DNA of 64,000 bases from Diphasiastrum complanatum (lineage: Eukaryota; Streptophyta; Lycopodiopsida; Lycopodiales; Lycopodiaceae). The position numbers were made by a program, and so were the translations under genes. How positions within the stretch are numbered: position 1 is the stretch's first letter; every line of letters begins with the position of its first letter. The stretch lies in assembly GCA_029204225.1 (NCBI GenBank), contig CM055109.1, positions 6,249,911 through 6,313,910 of the forward strand, given 5' to 3'. The notes beneath the pieces are model-generated. The model was given only the letters and a program-made list of their open reading frames with translations. It had not been told where the DNA came from and did not search any database. Shown here piece by piece: positions 32,614 to 47,600 of the stretch.

Positions 32614-35600
32614 ATGATGGCAGAAAAGGAGGGGGGTATGTTGTCCGGGACTGTCATAGATGCAGATCTTAGCCACAGAAGAGAATATGCAGAATTATAT
32701 TCAGTAAGATTTCAAAATGGTGACTCAGAGGATAGCTGCCCATGTAAAGTCAACAATCAAATAGCATGTAGAAATGATTCCTCGTTACAGGAATTTGCTA
32801 TTCAAGTGCAGGATGGAAAGGATTCAAGCGATGCAGACTTACATGAAGATCTTAACTACACAAAAGAATGTGCACAAGAATTACCCGTACAATTACAAAA
32901 TAGTAACTTAGAGGAGAGCTGCCCATGTAAAGTCACAGAACAAATAGCATGTAGAAATGAGTCCACGTCACAGGAATTTGCTATCCAAGTGCCGGTTGGA
33001 AAGGATTCAAGTGATCCAGACATAAATAAAGATCTTAACTACACGAGAGGATATGCAATGGAATTACCTTTACAATCGCGAAATTATAGTAACTTGGAGG
33101 AGAGCTGTCCATGTAAAGTCACAGATCAAAGAGCATCTGGAAGTGAGTGTATACTAGAAGAATTTGCTATCCAAGCGCGGGAAGTTAATAATTCAAGAGG
33201 TACAGCAAGAAGCGGGAGTTTATCAAGCTCAATAATAGGATCTGGATTACAAGAGATGATCGTTGACGATAATGGAAGCGAAGTCAATGCAAATTCGGGA
33301 TCCTTGATGGTTTGGTGGGTGTCGCTTACGAGAACAGTTTCTGCTGGCTTGTATCTTGTTGATTTTGTGAGCACCATATTAGTGGTGAAGCAACACTACG
33401 ATCTGGACTACCATCCTGCTAAGAATCGAGAATTTTCCCATGCACATATTCAAGGCGCATTTCCTATCTTCCTTTGCATTGTGGGCATAGCACACACTTT
33501 GAATGCAATTGCCTTCAAGATAGCTCTACCCCCGGAGCATCAGCCCATAAAGTCGGCCTACTTCCTTCCTCTCCTCCAACTTCAGAGGCTCATAAGCGGA
33601 CTGTGGGCGATTGGATCATCTGACAAGAGGTACTAGTCTCCAGCCCAAACTGTCATTTCATACAGTTTACTGCTTCAGACCTTTTTTTGAATTTATTTGA
33701 ATTTTGGAGACCTCATGATTTAACAGAAAGACTTACTCATCATTATCCTATCAATATTATGATTGCATGTGTGTTACTGACAATCACTCAACTTAGAAAG
33801 AAAGACAAATCAACATAATAGGAAGAATTCAAGTAAACTAATAGGAAGAATTCATGTAAACTGGCACTGTGTCTGTTTCCAGATGTTTACAATATGTCTG
33901 TGTTTATAAAAACAAAGACGTGAAAAAAAAGCCGCTAGTCGACCTTGAAGCCAAGAAATGACAGTTACTAGCTTGCTGTAAATAACTCCGGATCCTTTGT
34001 TTGCAACCAGCTTGCGCTCTCCACTATCCATTAACGCCCCTCCCAGTATATTGCATAAATCACATCAGAGTCGCAGGTGGGAAAAATCAATATGTTCTCA
34101 GCTCCTGATCCCTTTTCTAAAAATGTCAGCAGTTTGTTGCTTAAGGTCACGACCAATCAAAGATATATCTTTGTTATCTACGTCTAATTGATGATATGAA
34201 CCTCAATGTGCCTTGTACGGGCGTGGTACACAAGCGTTTTTGGTATGAAGCAATGCACCTCTGATTGTGTGATGGTGCTTGCTCGATCCATCATCCCACC
34301 AGAGTCCTTGCTCAATCTAAAGAGTCCTAGTCCTAGGTCTTAAGGCATCTTTCCATGTTACCAGACTCCAGTTCACCCCAAATTGCTCCATCATCATCCA
34401 TGTGTTTTTAAGTCAACTCTTTACCTAAGAATTGAGTGATGTACTTCTATAATGGTTGACCAGTTCTATCCAACATTAAAAAGTTCATTTTATTTCAAAT
34501 CATCTTACTAACAAAGCAACCCATTTTTTTAATTTATAAAAGTCTCTTTGTATGCTGGCCACATGGAAAGGCACACTTAGGATACCCAGGCATGCTTCTA
34601 TGATCTTATTTGTGTGCTCTTTGAAACTTTCCCAACCTTTAAAAGGCCAATGTTCCTCTCATAGAATTTCATTTTCATTTTATCTTGTTAAAAAAAGGGT
34701 CATTGGTTATAAAAATGCACATTGCTCATCATAGTCCTTTTGTTTTCCCATGTTACAAAGGAGGAAAGTATTAAGCTTTGTAAAATATATTTTGCGTTGT
34801 AGAGGACAACTACATAGGTTTTTTAACCATCCAACTAATGCTTCCAATTGGTTCACTTGAAATAATGTCTAGAAATGAGTGTCCATATTTTCATGGGGAG
34901 AAGGGATGATTCCATGGTCTTCCATTCTGGAAGGGCAAGAGCAAAACTTGAGCAGGCCATAAAGGCTTGAGCACCTCGAGCCTTCCCCGTGTAATGATTA
35001 GGTGCAAATGTTTTCCTCTTTCAATTCTTTGGCGGTTTATGCATAGTGATATTTTTTGTAGATTTTTTTTGCCGTTTCTTTCGTTATATATACATTTCTT
35101 TTTTCTGGCCTAATATGTGTGTGCACATACAAGCCCAATACATGGTAGCTACAAATTCTACTGGAATGTGCATGTGCCATGTGGAACCTTATCATTGGTT
35201 ATCCATAACCACATTATGCTGGAATTTTTATGTGCCATGTCAATGTCTCAGTTTAAATTCTCAAAGTTTTCAAGCAAAAATTTTGCTTTGAAAGTGCCTC
35301 CAAATGGACCTTTAAACCACAATAACCCTCGATTGCTGTCGAGTTGTGAACATGGGCCCACAACAACTTGGTGGATGTTGAAGGTGCTCCAACGGTTTTT
35401 TATCCGTTGAGGATCCATGGTTCATAGTAGTGTAATCATAAGTGTTTGTTTATTTCTCATTATACAAAGCTAATGCATATTATGATTTAAATACAAGTAA
35501 TTGAAATAGTTCATATTTGTACATGCTAATCCATGCAAAAAAAATGACAACAAATATATAATGTCATAAGCTAAATCAAATTTTAGACCTTGGTGAATAT

Positions 35601-38600
35601 TATATATAACTTGACACATCCAAGGTAAATCTATTCTCCAAATTATCACCTTAAGTTGAGATTAATTTAATTTAAATTTTTTTGAGAGAATATGGGAATA
35701 AACAAAAACTTGGGAGCACATTAAAGGGAGCTCATCCTTTAGTGCCCTTTAGGACTGTTATGGGCCATGGGTCCACGTGAGAACATTAGGACACTCTTGA
35801 TGTCAATCCTACAACACCTTGCAGCAGCACATGATATTGAAAAGAACCATCCAAAGACAGTGTGTCAATCATTAAGTTCCCTTGCCCAACCTGCATCAAA
35901 ATACCTTGAGATGATGGCTTTTACACTAGGTCCGACGACCTTATCGAGTGCGGCAGTGGAAGAAACCTTTTTTCTTGTGCATGACTATGCCTATCAATTT
36001 TGAACAAAAAGTAGTGATAGAAATCACGTTCAATCTTTAGCAAATAACTTTGAAATTGCTAGCAAGTAAGTGATTACGTAGCCAAACATAAAGCATTGAA
36101 TTATCAGACAAATAATAAGAGATTATCAGTTACAAAAGAATTACAGAGAAGCATTCATACTGACATACTGAACGCAATAAAAGATAGATTGATTTAGTAA
36201 AAGAAACAAATAAGAATGGAAATGAGCACAAAAGAATTGCATATCAAAGTCGTGTGCTCTGCGCTATCTCTGAGTAACTGTAACTCTGTCTAAATTAAGC
36301 ACTTCCACTAATAAGCAGTAAGCGCAATAACAAACTCTAAATCAACTCTAAAGAACTAAGCTAGAATGCTCAAGAGTGTTCAAGCTTGAAAGCTTGAAAG
36401 AGATGCTAACTATGCTTCAATACTTAATCATTAAAAAATGATCTGAGATGATGATAACATAGAAATGTGAGCAGCTATTTATGCTAAAAAATTAGGTTGT
36501 AAATTGCAATATCCAGTTGGCTGTGATGTGATGGCACTCGTCCAATTAGGACTTCCCGAAAATTTACTTGCTAACAATTAATGCAAGTCAGTGGCTTTAA
36601 TTTCAAATAGAGTCGTAAACAGTCTGTCCATAGATTTGAATGTAAACTATGTGAAAAGTACAGTACTAAGGACCATAAATGGATCTTTGAATGATCCACA
36701 AGGTGATTGTATGCTTGTTAAACAATCTATCAGAAACTAGTCATCAGAAAACAAGATTCAGTTTAGTAGCTTGATAGGAAACAAGTAGAGACAATCAAAG
36801 GAGTGATCAATTAGTGTAATCCAACTCCACACGTGTGGAAATAAGGCTGTAGTACGGCCTGTAGACAGTGTTTACAAAGTGCCAAAGTTGGGTTTCATTG
36901 GAAATCAAGAGTAATCACCATACAATGAGAGGAAACTTGAGTTTCTCCTTGAGGCTCCCAAAAGTTTCTATTTTCTCACTATGGAGAATGAGAATACATA
37001 GTAAAACACACTTCCTTTGCTAAGTTAGGTGAAAATCCAGCATGTAATAAGGAAGTAGACTCCATTTTCTTGCCCTAATGTGAAAACCCTAGCCTAGATC
37101 CAAGAGTCATGCTTGGTAGGTGCATGGTAGGTACAAATTTCATCATAAATCATGGTCTAGATCCTACAAAGTAGGAATCACTACCAAATGGACACAACCA
37201 CTCCTCTTGACTCGTGGTAACCTACTTTAGGTGTGTATGTACAAGTGGCACTTTGGCCATTCAAGTAACCAACAAACAATATTGACAAAATGTACAATAT
37301 TCTACATGACTAGATTTGCCAATGTAGGCAATTTTTCACAAACTGTAGCTCTGCAGAAATGATCGTAAACTGTCATGCGAAAAATGCGGAAACCCTGAAG
37401 GCCGAAAAATGTGAAAATGCCGAAGGCTAAAAAATGTGAAGTGTTCGAAGTGGGCGAAGTGAGCGAAGTGACAATAATCGCCTGTTAGCCATTTTTGAAT
37501 AATTTTGCAGATTGTGTAAAAACACGAAGAAAACTGTAGGTCTGGATAATGAGTTGGATGAAGATTAAAACTCGATTAGTCGATTTGTAGGAGAATAATC
37601 CAACATTCTCCCTTAATCTAAATCCATGAATGCCTTGACTTTCAAACTTAGTTTTTCACGGAACTTTCTGTGTGTTTCCAAGCTTCATGCTTTGGTAAGA
37701 ATATCCACTGTCATATCTTGCGTTCGACAGTACTGCAACCTCTTTGTTGAGAAATTTGCTTCTGACGTAGTGATACTTGATTTCAATGTTCTTACTCTTG
37801 GAATGAAACCTAGGGTTGGTCGATAAGGCAATGGCACTTTGATTATCAAAAAATAAAATCGTCGGAGCATATTGATTCAGACCAATATATGAGAGTAAGT
37901 TCCTCAACCAAATTGCTTCCTTTGTAGCTTGAGAGATTGCGATATACTCTAATTTAGTGGAAGATAGAGCTATCGATGATTGCTTGCGACTGTTCCATGA
38001 AATAGGACCATTGTTGAAGAAATTTGTAAATCCAGAAGTGGATTTATGAGTGTCTACATAACCTGCCCAACTTGCATACGTGTAACCACTGAGTAAATTG
38101 AGTTTGTCATTGTCGACTACTCCATAAAAAATGCAAAAATTCATAGTAGCTCGAAGATATCTCATAACTCTGACAAGAGCTTTCCAATGTGTTATACTAG
38201 GTTTAGTCATAGATTGATTTAAGGAGCCGACCGCAAAAGCTATGTTTGGTTTGGTACAGATCATGGTGTACATAAGAGATCCTATTATTGAATGATAAGG
38301 ATACTCACGCATCTGCTCCTTTTCTTTGATTATTTGGGGACATTGGTCCTTCGACAATTTGAGACCTTTGGTGAGAGAGCTAACTTGCAATTAACCAGAT
38401 TGTATCTGACTAACATATTGTAGAAGTACCTCTGCTGAGGAATGTAAATCAACTCTCGATTTCTGTGTCTTTGGATTTGAATACCAAGGCAGAAATGAGC
38501 TTCGCCCAGATCGGTCATGTTGAATTCAGAAGGTAGCATTGTCTTAGTCTCTTTTATCAGATCGATACTGTTGCTGAAAAGCAGTGTGTCGTCCACATAC

Positions 38601-41600
38601 AAAGTGATAATGATAAAAGACTACTGCACTTTTTTTGTGAAAAAAGTGGATCTTGAATGGATCCAAAATCCCAAAATACTTGGCTAAGATCTTTGCACAA
38701 CAAGCTACAAAAGCTAGAAATGGCAAAGCATCCTAATGCTACCTTTGATACACATGAACTTGACAAAGCATTCAAGAGACAAAAGAAACTAATAAAAGGT
38801 ATTGATGGCAGCCAAAAACAACAGCATACCAGCCCTACAACAACAGCCTACCACTTTTGGAAACCTCTTAAGATCATACACAAAATCTTGAAGACAATAC
38901 ACAAAGCAATGCTCTCAATGGAGGAAGAAATTGTGACAATGATCTATTGATCTCTCTCAACAATACAATAAGTTTCTCCAACCTGTTCTCCACGAATTTC
39001 AGCCTAATATAGGTGAGAGAGATGACTCTCTCTCCTCTCTCTAGAACCTAGGACCCAATTTTAGGACACCAGTAGCCTAAAATAGCCAATTTTGGCCTAT
39101 ATGTCCAAATAGCATGATTTTGGTGTCATTTCGAAGGTCCTGAAGTTTGAGACTTTTTCAATATGAAATATATACTAAAATAAAAGTATCTAGGCCTCTT
39201 TCACACGTGTGAAAGGTTAGATCCAAAACTATGTACAAAAATTGCCAATTTAGGCCTCAAACTAGCTAGGAAATGTTGACAATTTTCACATTTTGAAGTA
39301 AACATTGGAATCTAAAGAGCTTGGTGTGTAGCCATGTGTAGCTTGGTGTGTACCCTAAACCCAAACCCTAAATCATATTGATCCTTTGAATCCATGCTCG
39401 AGCGGATTGCTTCAAGCCATAAAGTGTCTTATGGAGTTTACACACATGATTGTGTTTACCTTCGATATTGTAACCTTCAAGTTGCACCATGTAAATGTCC
39501 TCTTTGATAACTCCATTAAGATATCTCTAGAAGTCGAGCTTCTTCCTGAGATCATGAGGAATCTGCGCATAAGCTGTCCAAAAGCTCGTAAGTTTGATAA
39601 AGGAGGTTGGGTACCTATCCAAACTTTGTATGGCATTTTGGCTAAGAGACCTTTAGTAGGACATCGATTTTGAATATAGGTTGCTGTTGAAACAGCTTTA
39701 GCCCAGAAGGACTTCAGAAGTGTCGCATGCGCAAGCATACACTTTGCTGATTCGACTAAGGTTCAGTTCTTTCTCTCAACAAGACCATTCAACTGAGGTG
39801 AATAGGAGATAATATATTGTTTCTCAATGCGGTTGTAAGGTAGTACTTCTTAAATTCGGTGGAGATATGTTCTCCCCCATTGTCGGACCTCAGTGCTTTG
39901 ATTCTTTTAACAATTTGATTTTTTGCATGCTCTTTGAATTGTCGAAACTTGTTGAAAGCCTCTGATTTCTGCTTAATGAAGTAAATAGCTATTCTTCTAG
40001 AAAATTTGTCAATAAAAGTAATGAAATACTTTTGCATCTAGCAATGATGGAGTTTGCATAGGTCCACATATATCTGAATGAACACCATCTAACAGACCTT
40101 TTGTTGCATGCCTATGACTTGATCTAAATGGAATCCTAGTATGCTTTCCAAAGATTAAAAGAGAATATGAGGAGTCTAAAGATAATGAGTAATTCTTGAT
40201 CAACTGGGAGAGTTAAGGATTTAGATCTGTTATTTGAACTCTAAATTTCTTTACTCCAATGCATATTTGAGATTATGTACATCTCACAAGCATTTTCATT
40301 AAGCAATTTGTTTACTTAGGAGGAATTTCCTTACCTTAACAGATTATAGTCAAGGAATGCTTGTGTACTATTTCAACCTAAAATCTCCAGTTAATTAGGA
40401 GCAATTAAGTCTATCAAGGTTGAATCATTGCTATTTCCTTGCATATGTTGCTAAAAATAAGAGCACTTAACTCAAGAGAGTATTTGGGGTACTCAGAACA
40501 GAGTTAAAGTCACTTTTATCTTGATGGATCTCCTAAGAAATTTTGGTGGGATTAGTTTTTTGAAAAGATTCTAAGTGTATTGGTACCAAGGAGCATTTAT
40601 GACAGGTCTACAAGTAATTGTGGATAGCCTTGGTCTATAATTGTTTGAATCTTTAACTTTTGAACATTGATTTCCAATGTAAGGTGACATTTGAACCAAA
40701 GAATTGAGATTATATGAAGGTGATGTTACTAGATTGGAGAGAGTCAAGCCTAATAGAAAAATTTATCTCTTAGTGTGCTTCTAAAGGTCGATATAGTACT
40801 TCAGTGCAGAGATAGATAATTTGAGAATTATTCCATTTCTAAGTACTTATTTGATATTGAAGTCTGACTAAGGATTGATTTTCAAGGTAAATGTAAAAGT
40901 TACAAGATTGATTTGTTAGCTTTTGAACTTAATCTCATGATTCATCCAGTGTATCATGTAAATTTAGTTTATGTGTTGATGACAGTTGAATGTGTTGAGG
41001 ATACTACCCATTTGGAAGATTTATTGCTCAATATACCTTTGAAATCTGAAAGAGTACTCAGAATCAGAGATAAAGAGATGAGAAATTGTTCTATCTTTGA
41101 GTGCTTGATTAGGTTGGTTGGTCAGATTGAGGATAATGATTTGTGGGAAAGAGTTAAAATCAAACAAATTGGATCTTCACTAGTTACTCGTTCTGAGGAC
41201 ATAACTGGTTTAAGGGGACAAGAATGTTACGTCCACGTCTAGTATGTGGAATTCGGAATAATTCCTAACATGGATAGCCGGTCACTCTAGTGTATGTGGT
41301 TATTAGTTTTGCCTCGTCATTCCAGGCTTGGCCGATAAAGTAATTAATAATCAAATAAGGGCCCAGACCTATAATTGGACATAGGAGCACTTGCATGGTG
41401 TTTGACTGCTATAATGCAAGAATAGGAGGTCAATTGCTATTCCAGGTTGCATGGGAATCCTATGAGAAATATTTTCTTCTCATGGGAGAGAATATATACT
41501 AGTGGAAAATTGCCCATCTACCTATTGGATTTTTTGATCCTTGTAGCTAGAAGCCCCTCCTCTCTTGCATTCATTCACCATGGCATGGGGGTGAAGTGGG

Positions 41601-44600
41601 TAGTATAAAGACCCTAAAGGATTTCCACTAAGATGAGGATAGGAGAACACAATAGAAGAGACTATGGAGCCAAATAGCCCAACCAATCCTAGATCACAAC
41701 TGGATCTAGCCCCCAAGCCATGCCATGTGAAGCAAGAGGAGAAGAGAGAAAACTAGTAACCTAAACTCAATATGTCGACGGGAGAATCCCTGCCTCATTA
41801 TATAGAGAGTAGAGTCCTGTGCATGAAACCATGCAACCCCCATGCAGTTTAACTATAAATAGATCACATCTCTCCATGCAGTCCTCCTGCCTATATCCGT
41901 CACACAGACAAGCAATGCTCCAAATGTCTCAATTAGAGTGTCTGGGTCCTCTCAAGGTAATTAGTCACAAACAGGTCTTGACATGGAATTAAATCACAGC
42001 GTGACCAATAATCTTGAACATTGGAGGGCCGGTCTACCATATTAGGACTATTCCAGGTCCTTAATCGAATATGGCCATAACAGTTAGGGTATTGAATATC
42101 CATGTCCTATTGGTTTGGTGGTTTTCTCCACAAGTGTCTTTTCGGTTCCATGGAATAGGATCTAGTCAGATCTTCCCTACGCGATCCTTACAATCCCATT
42201 TTTCATGAAAAATACGACAAACATTGTTTACTTGTTTTTTCAAGGCACCAAAGGAAAACCCCAAAGAATGTCGTGTTCTTCATCCCAACACCAACGACAA
42301 CATGATGAAGAAACAAAATGTTTCTTTGCTAGCTTTCCACCCTGATTTTGACAGAAAAGACACATGAAACAAAAATGTTTGCAAACAATTTTGCAACACA
42401 CGACACAAAATTCGTGCTTCACAAAGGACCAAGAAGATCAACCAAGTACCATGGGGTACAAGTATTTGTCTAGATATCATAACATCAGCAGAAGTATTCT
42501 AGAATGTGACTAATCTGCCACTCTTGTAGTCCATGATTAGTTGTAGATGTTTAATCTTTCTGATCTGGAAGTTACACGACGTGACACGAAAAAGTTCACG
42601 AACTATATACTTTCTGTTTGATGCATAAAATTGTAAGATGAAAATATACAAAATATATATCCGCTTGTGAGCGAGACAATTTTGTAAGAGGATCAGCGGA
42701 TCCAGAAGTCCGCTAGTAAGCGAGACACTATTCATGAGAGAATTGTATTTCTCTCACGCCAATGCACTGTGTGGATCTGTTGCATAGTGCTTGAAATCTG
42801 AATATCAATAGATAATATTGTAGCCGTTATGCGCATATTATTCTGAATGATTTTATGATCTCAAATGAATATTTTTTTGCTACTATTCGTGTATCTGATT
42901 CACTTGTTTATTCAATTCCACACATTGATTTGATATTGTCGAATGTTATAATAATCTATAACGTAGATCAACAATGTCAGTCTACATTCTGGAGGATTGT
43001 AGGAATGATATAGCTGGCACTGACCATCAATCATATCTGAATTCCACACGAACTGATTTTGTTTGCAAATGTTTTTGTTTTGTGTTTCGCTTTGCGATCA
43101 CTTGGCTTTCAACATAAATCAATTTCAAAACTCATTCAAGTTTCGTTTCGCTTCATTTCGTTTCGTTTCGTTATAGAGCCCGATTGATCTTTTTTGTAAA
43201 TTCTTCTCTTTTGTCTAATTTGGCTTCATTTCATTTCGTCTCATCTCGTTTCATTTCGTTACAGAGCTTGATTGGATTGCAAATTATTCTCGAGCAAAAA
43301 ATATTCGTGATCAGAACAGTTTTACGAAAAGTTCACGAATCGTTCAAGAGACTCCTATCAGTTCGTTACCAGAATTTTACTGGAATTTCAATTTTGGACT
43401 TTCCATCACATGATGAACTTCGATGTCAGATACGCCTCATGCTCACTTTCTGCACTGTGCAAACTAACTTGACAACGACAACAGCCACCCACATTATCCT
43501 CCAGATGGCATAACAACTTCACGCCATCTCTTGTACCTTTCATCTGCACAAATGTAAATTGTATATAGTTAAGAAATCAATGAATCTAGTATCAATCCAA
43601 CAAGACAAACATTGTAGGTGTTCATGTATCAATTCTTTCTTTAGACAAATTGTCATAAAAAAGTTCATAACTTTTACAAATCGTAATTAGCCTTGTGAGC
43701 ACGCTACTGTCTTGTGCTCATCTGCATTGTCCGACTTGTATATTTCATTATACTTGATCTGAATAAACTACTATTTGGTTATGTGTTCAAATTCTTGTCA
43801 GTGTTGCAATGCTTTCCACATTCTATTTGACTATCTGATTGACTTGTATGATTGTCTGCTTATTGCTTCCACTACCACTGCGCATTAAACTCTAAATTTT
43901 TCTTGTGTTCGCCTACTTAGTTATTAGTAGTGCACACATTGAGGTGAGTGCATTCCGATATTCCTCAGATTGTGTCCTCTCCCAGCATGGTATCAGAGCA
44001 GTATTTACTATTCTCTGACTCTTTAGAGCATTGATGTCAGATATCATCTGATTTCTCAAGCGATTTTATGTCAGAATTATTTCTATAGCCTGATAAGCTT
44101 CCCAAAAGACTAGACTCTATTAGCCGATAGAGTGATTGTCTTTTTGTTCTGTAAATTTGCAGTATATTTTCATACTTAAGTCATTGATAGTTACTATTAT
44201 CACCTAAACTAATCTTCCACATGGATTTCCAAGGAAAAGCTAGTCTCATCATGGACAAGCTTGATGGAGCCAATTGCCATCTGTGAAAATTTTAGATGAG
44301 AACTGTGCTAATGGTTAAGGAGTTGTACAACATTGTTATAGATGTAGAGGCAAGACCTAAAGTTGACGACGTAGCAGTCTCCCGATGGAAGCTGAAGGAT
44401 GGCAAAGCATTTGCGTTGATCATCCTCAGCATTTCAAACACTCAGATCGGCCATGTGTCTGAAGCTCAGACATCCAAGAAGTCTGGAACATCTTGAGCAC
44501 ATTATACGAAGTGCGAGATATAGCTTCCAAGCTACATCTCAGGAAGAAATTTTACTCCTTCAAGATGGCAAATGGTGATTCTCTACAAAATCACATCAAC

Positions 44601-47600
44601 TAGTTCAAGAACATGCTGAAGCAAATGGCCACTATTGGATCTGTCATCGACGATCAAGACGCGGTAATGACACTGCTATCAAGCTTGCCAAGCTCACATG
44701 ACAACTAGGTGATGATCATCACGACAGATCCATATATCTTTCAAGAGTCATTGCAATGTTGTTGCAGGAAGACACTCAAAGGAATGATGCCTCTAGTTCT
44801 TCAACTATCGACTCTCACGCCTTGTACACCAACAGAGGCTCAACAAAGCAGAAGAAAAAAGGCCCGAAGCCATCGAAGCAAAATCAGAAATCAACACAGC
44901 GTCAAGAGTAATCGAACCTGCCGAGATTCAAGACTGTCGGATACTACAAGCAAAGAACAACAACAAGGAATAGTTAAATCAGATGGCAAATGCAGCTACA
45001 GAAGCACCACAGCCCATTTAAGAAGAAGATCAGGATGTCTTCATGACTAGCCATCAAGGAGCATAAGACGATAGCTCCTGGTTTTTGGATTCCGGATCCA
45101 CACAACACATGACCATCCATATCGGCTGCTTCAAGTCCTATACACCTTACAATACCAAAAACGAAATGTTCACCTGGGCGACAATAGCACACAAGCTATC
45201 AAAGGTGAAAGTACAATAATATTGAGCTTTGCAAATGATCAATCTAAGCTACTTTTGAATGACTTGCATGTACCGAATCTGTTTACAAATATGCTCTCTG
45301 TAAGAAAAACTATAGATCTAGGACATAAAGTAGGGTTCGAATGTGATCAGTGTAAAGTAGTCGATAGGACAAGCAAGATCCTAGCACTCGGAAGGAGGCA
45401 TGGATAATTGTATAGATTAAGTCATTGTTTTTCTGCCTCTAGTCAAGCACTCAGTACTTCTATTCAGATAAATGAAAGTTTACTTTGGCATTATAGACTT
45501 GGTCACCTGAATCGCTCTTCAACAAATGTCTAAGCAATCTATTGTTCTTGATCTCGACTATCCAGATAAGAAAGTCGAATTACCTGTCTGTCAAGACTAT
45601 TTAGTCGGTAAACAAGCTAAAAACCATTTAGATCAAGCCATCATCATACTACTAAAGGATTGTTAGATATTGTACATACAAATATTTGTGGCCCAATGCA
45701 GAATCCTTCACTGAAGGATGCAAAATATTTTCTAACTGTTATTGATGAATTTTTCAAAAAAATTATGGTGCATTTTACTAAGAAGAAATCAAAAGCTTTG
45801 TATTGCTTAAGAATCTTCAAGGAGTGTGCAGAGAAAGAATCTGGTAAGATGATCAAAGCCCTGAGGTCCGACAATGGTGGATAGTACATCTCTACTCAAT
45901 TTAAGGGAGTACTACGAGAGCCAAGGCATTGAACGACGATTTATCACTCCTTGTTCGCCTCAGTCTAGTGGCTTAGCCGAGAGGAAGAATCGTACCCTTG
46001 CCGACACATGCATCATTACCAAAGAGCTTCTAGGCTAAAGCTGTCTCCACTGCAGCTTACATCTACAACAGATGTTCGACAAAGGCCCTCTCAGGCAAAA
46101 CACCACATGAGATTTGGACAGGCTCTAAGCCTTCAATGAAGAACCTTCAAGTATTCAGATGCATCATCTACGCACAGATCTCGCAGGAGACGAGGAAGAA
46201 ATTTGACTTCCAAGGTCTCAAGACAATCCTTATCAGATATACTTCATCTAACAACACCTACAAGTTGTACGACCCTAAAACCCACTAGATCTTGTTCAAC
46301 TGGAATACAGTTTTTATCGAGGATCAATTCATCAACTTCAAAGGCAAATGTATTGTTCCAGGTGAACCTTCAACGCTTGCCGTCAATATGACAATCCAAG
46401 CCTCAAGCTCAAGCGTGCCCATATTCGATCCACTACACAACAGCGAGTCAGACAAAGATGTTATTTAAGTTTAAATTTATAATAGATAGATATATTTGTA
46501 GTGTTTAAAGATAGCTGGCGTCCTAAGCAAAATCATCCAAAAAAAAATTAATGTTTTTTAGGTCGTTTCACTTGGCACGTTGGTGTTCTATCTTTGAAGC
46601 TTGCAAAACTTTTTTTTTTTGCTTGTTATGGCACACGACATGCTATATGTTTAAAATCCACAAAAAAAAAAAAATCTTCCTGTTTTATTTAGCATGTCAA
46701 CATGTTATGTTTGGAGGCTGGAAAAAGTATGTCTTCATTTTTGTTAGTCTTCATTTTTTTGAAATAAAAAATTCGTATGCTACCACGCCGACATGCTAGC
46801 TTTTACAACTTCATAAATTTTTTCTCTTGTTCAAAATAAACCTATACTTAAAGACTAACAAAGTATTTTGTGATGGACCTATTTAAAATTTGATGGATAG
46901 TCAAATTTTTAATTATGCATCAAACCACAATTCTTGTTCATAGAGTTCATTTAGTGGCATCAAAAGAATAGCACACCATGTGCTACCATTTTGTTGGATC
47001 ATTGGTAGAAGAAACTCGCATAATACTTGTAGAATGTCAAAACCCTGCCCATTTTTGTGTACACTATGCAACTAGATTATTGTGATTTCATGTTATTTCT
47101 TGTATAGAAAATGCTAATGATTATTACCATGTAAATATGAACACTATTCTTTTCCATGAGAATTAATAGAATAAATATCCATTTCATTAGACTAGATCTC
47201 AAAATTGATTTGCCAACAAAATTGTAGCAACATAATCATGACTATGTTATGAAAGTTTGTATAGTATTATCAATGGATTTCTCATAACTTTGTCAAGTTA
47301 GATAGTTTCTTCTTAGTATAATTTATCTTTTCATTTTGTAGAATGTGATTGATTGATTGTATTTAATAGGTTCTAACGAATACAGAAATTCTCTATTTGC
47401 TAATATTTTGATGTTATTTGTTGGATGTCAAGCTCAATGTATAGTCGTGAACTACAAGAGGCGGAGGCTCTTTATGCCATCATGGGTGCTGCTATAGAAG
47501 CTGCACCTCAATTGTCACTTCAATCCATGATTTTTTTCCAAGTTGGCTCTATGTATAACTACTACTCATCACAAACTTGCACTCCATCTAGAGATAGATG

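Larger units (their letters stand above)
33630..47432 (+). other. 13.8-kb intron 1 of the XKR-like gene
   Basis: Donor AG|GTACTA and acceptor TTGTTGGATGTCAAG|C. It contains a copia RNase H relic, family B copia copies on both strands, a gypsy end with opposed LTRs, and plain AT-rich DNA. The two flanks carry complementary halves of one protein family in matching phase. Confidence 0.65.

Noticed and set aside
38557-38950. ORFs on both strands inside the copia B RT insert
   Set aside because: They overlap each other antisense and show no recognisable domain; described only as part of the insert.
39348-39375. CCCTAAACCCAAACCCTAAATC, telomere-like words
   Set aside because: Only two or three degenerate units; not an array and no sign of an interstitial telomere.
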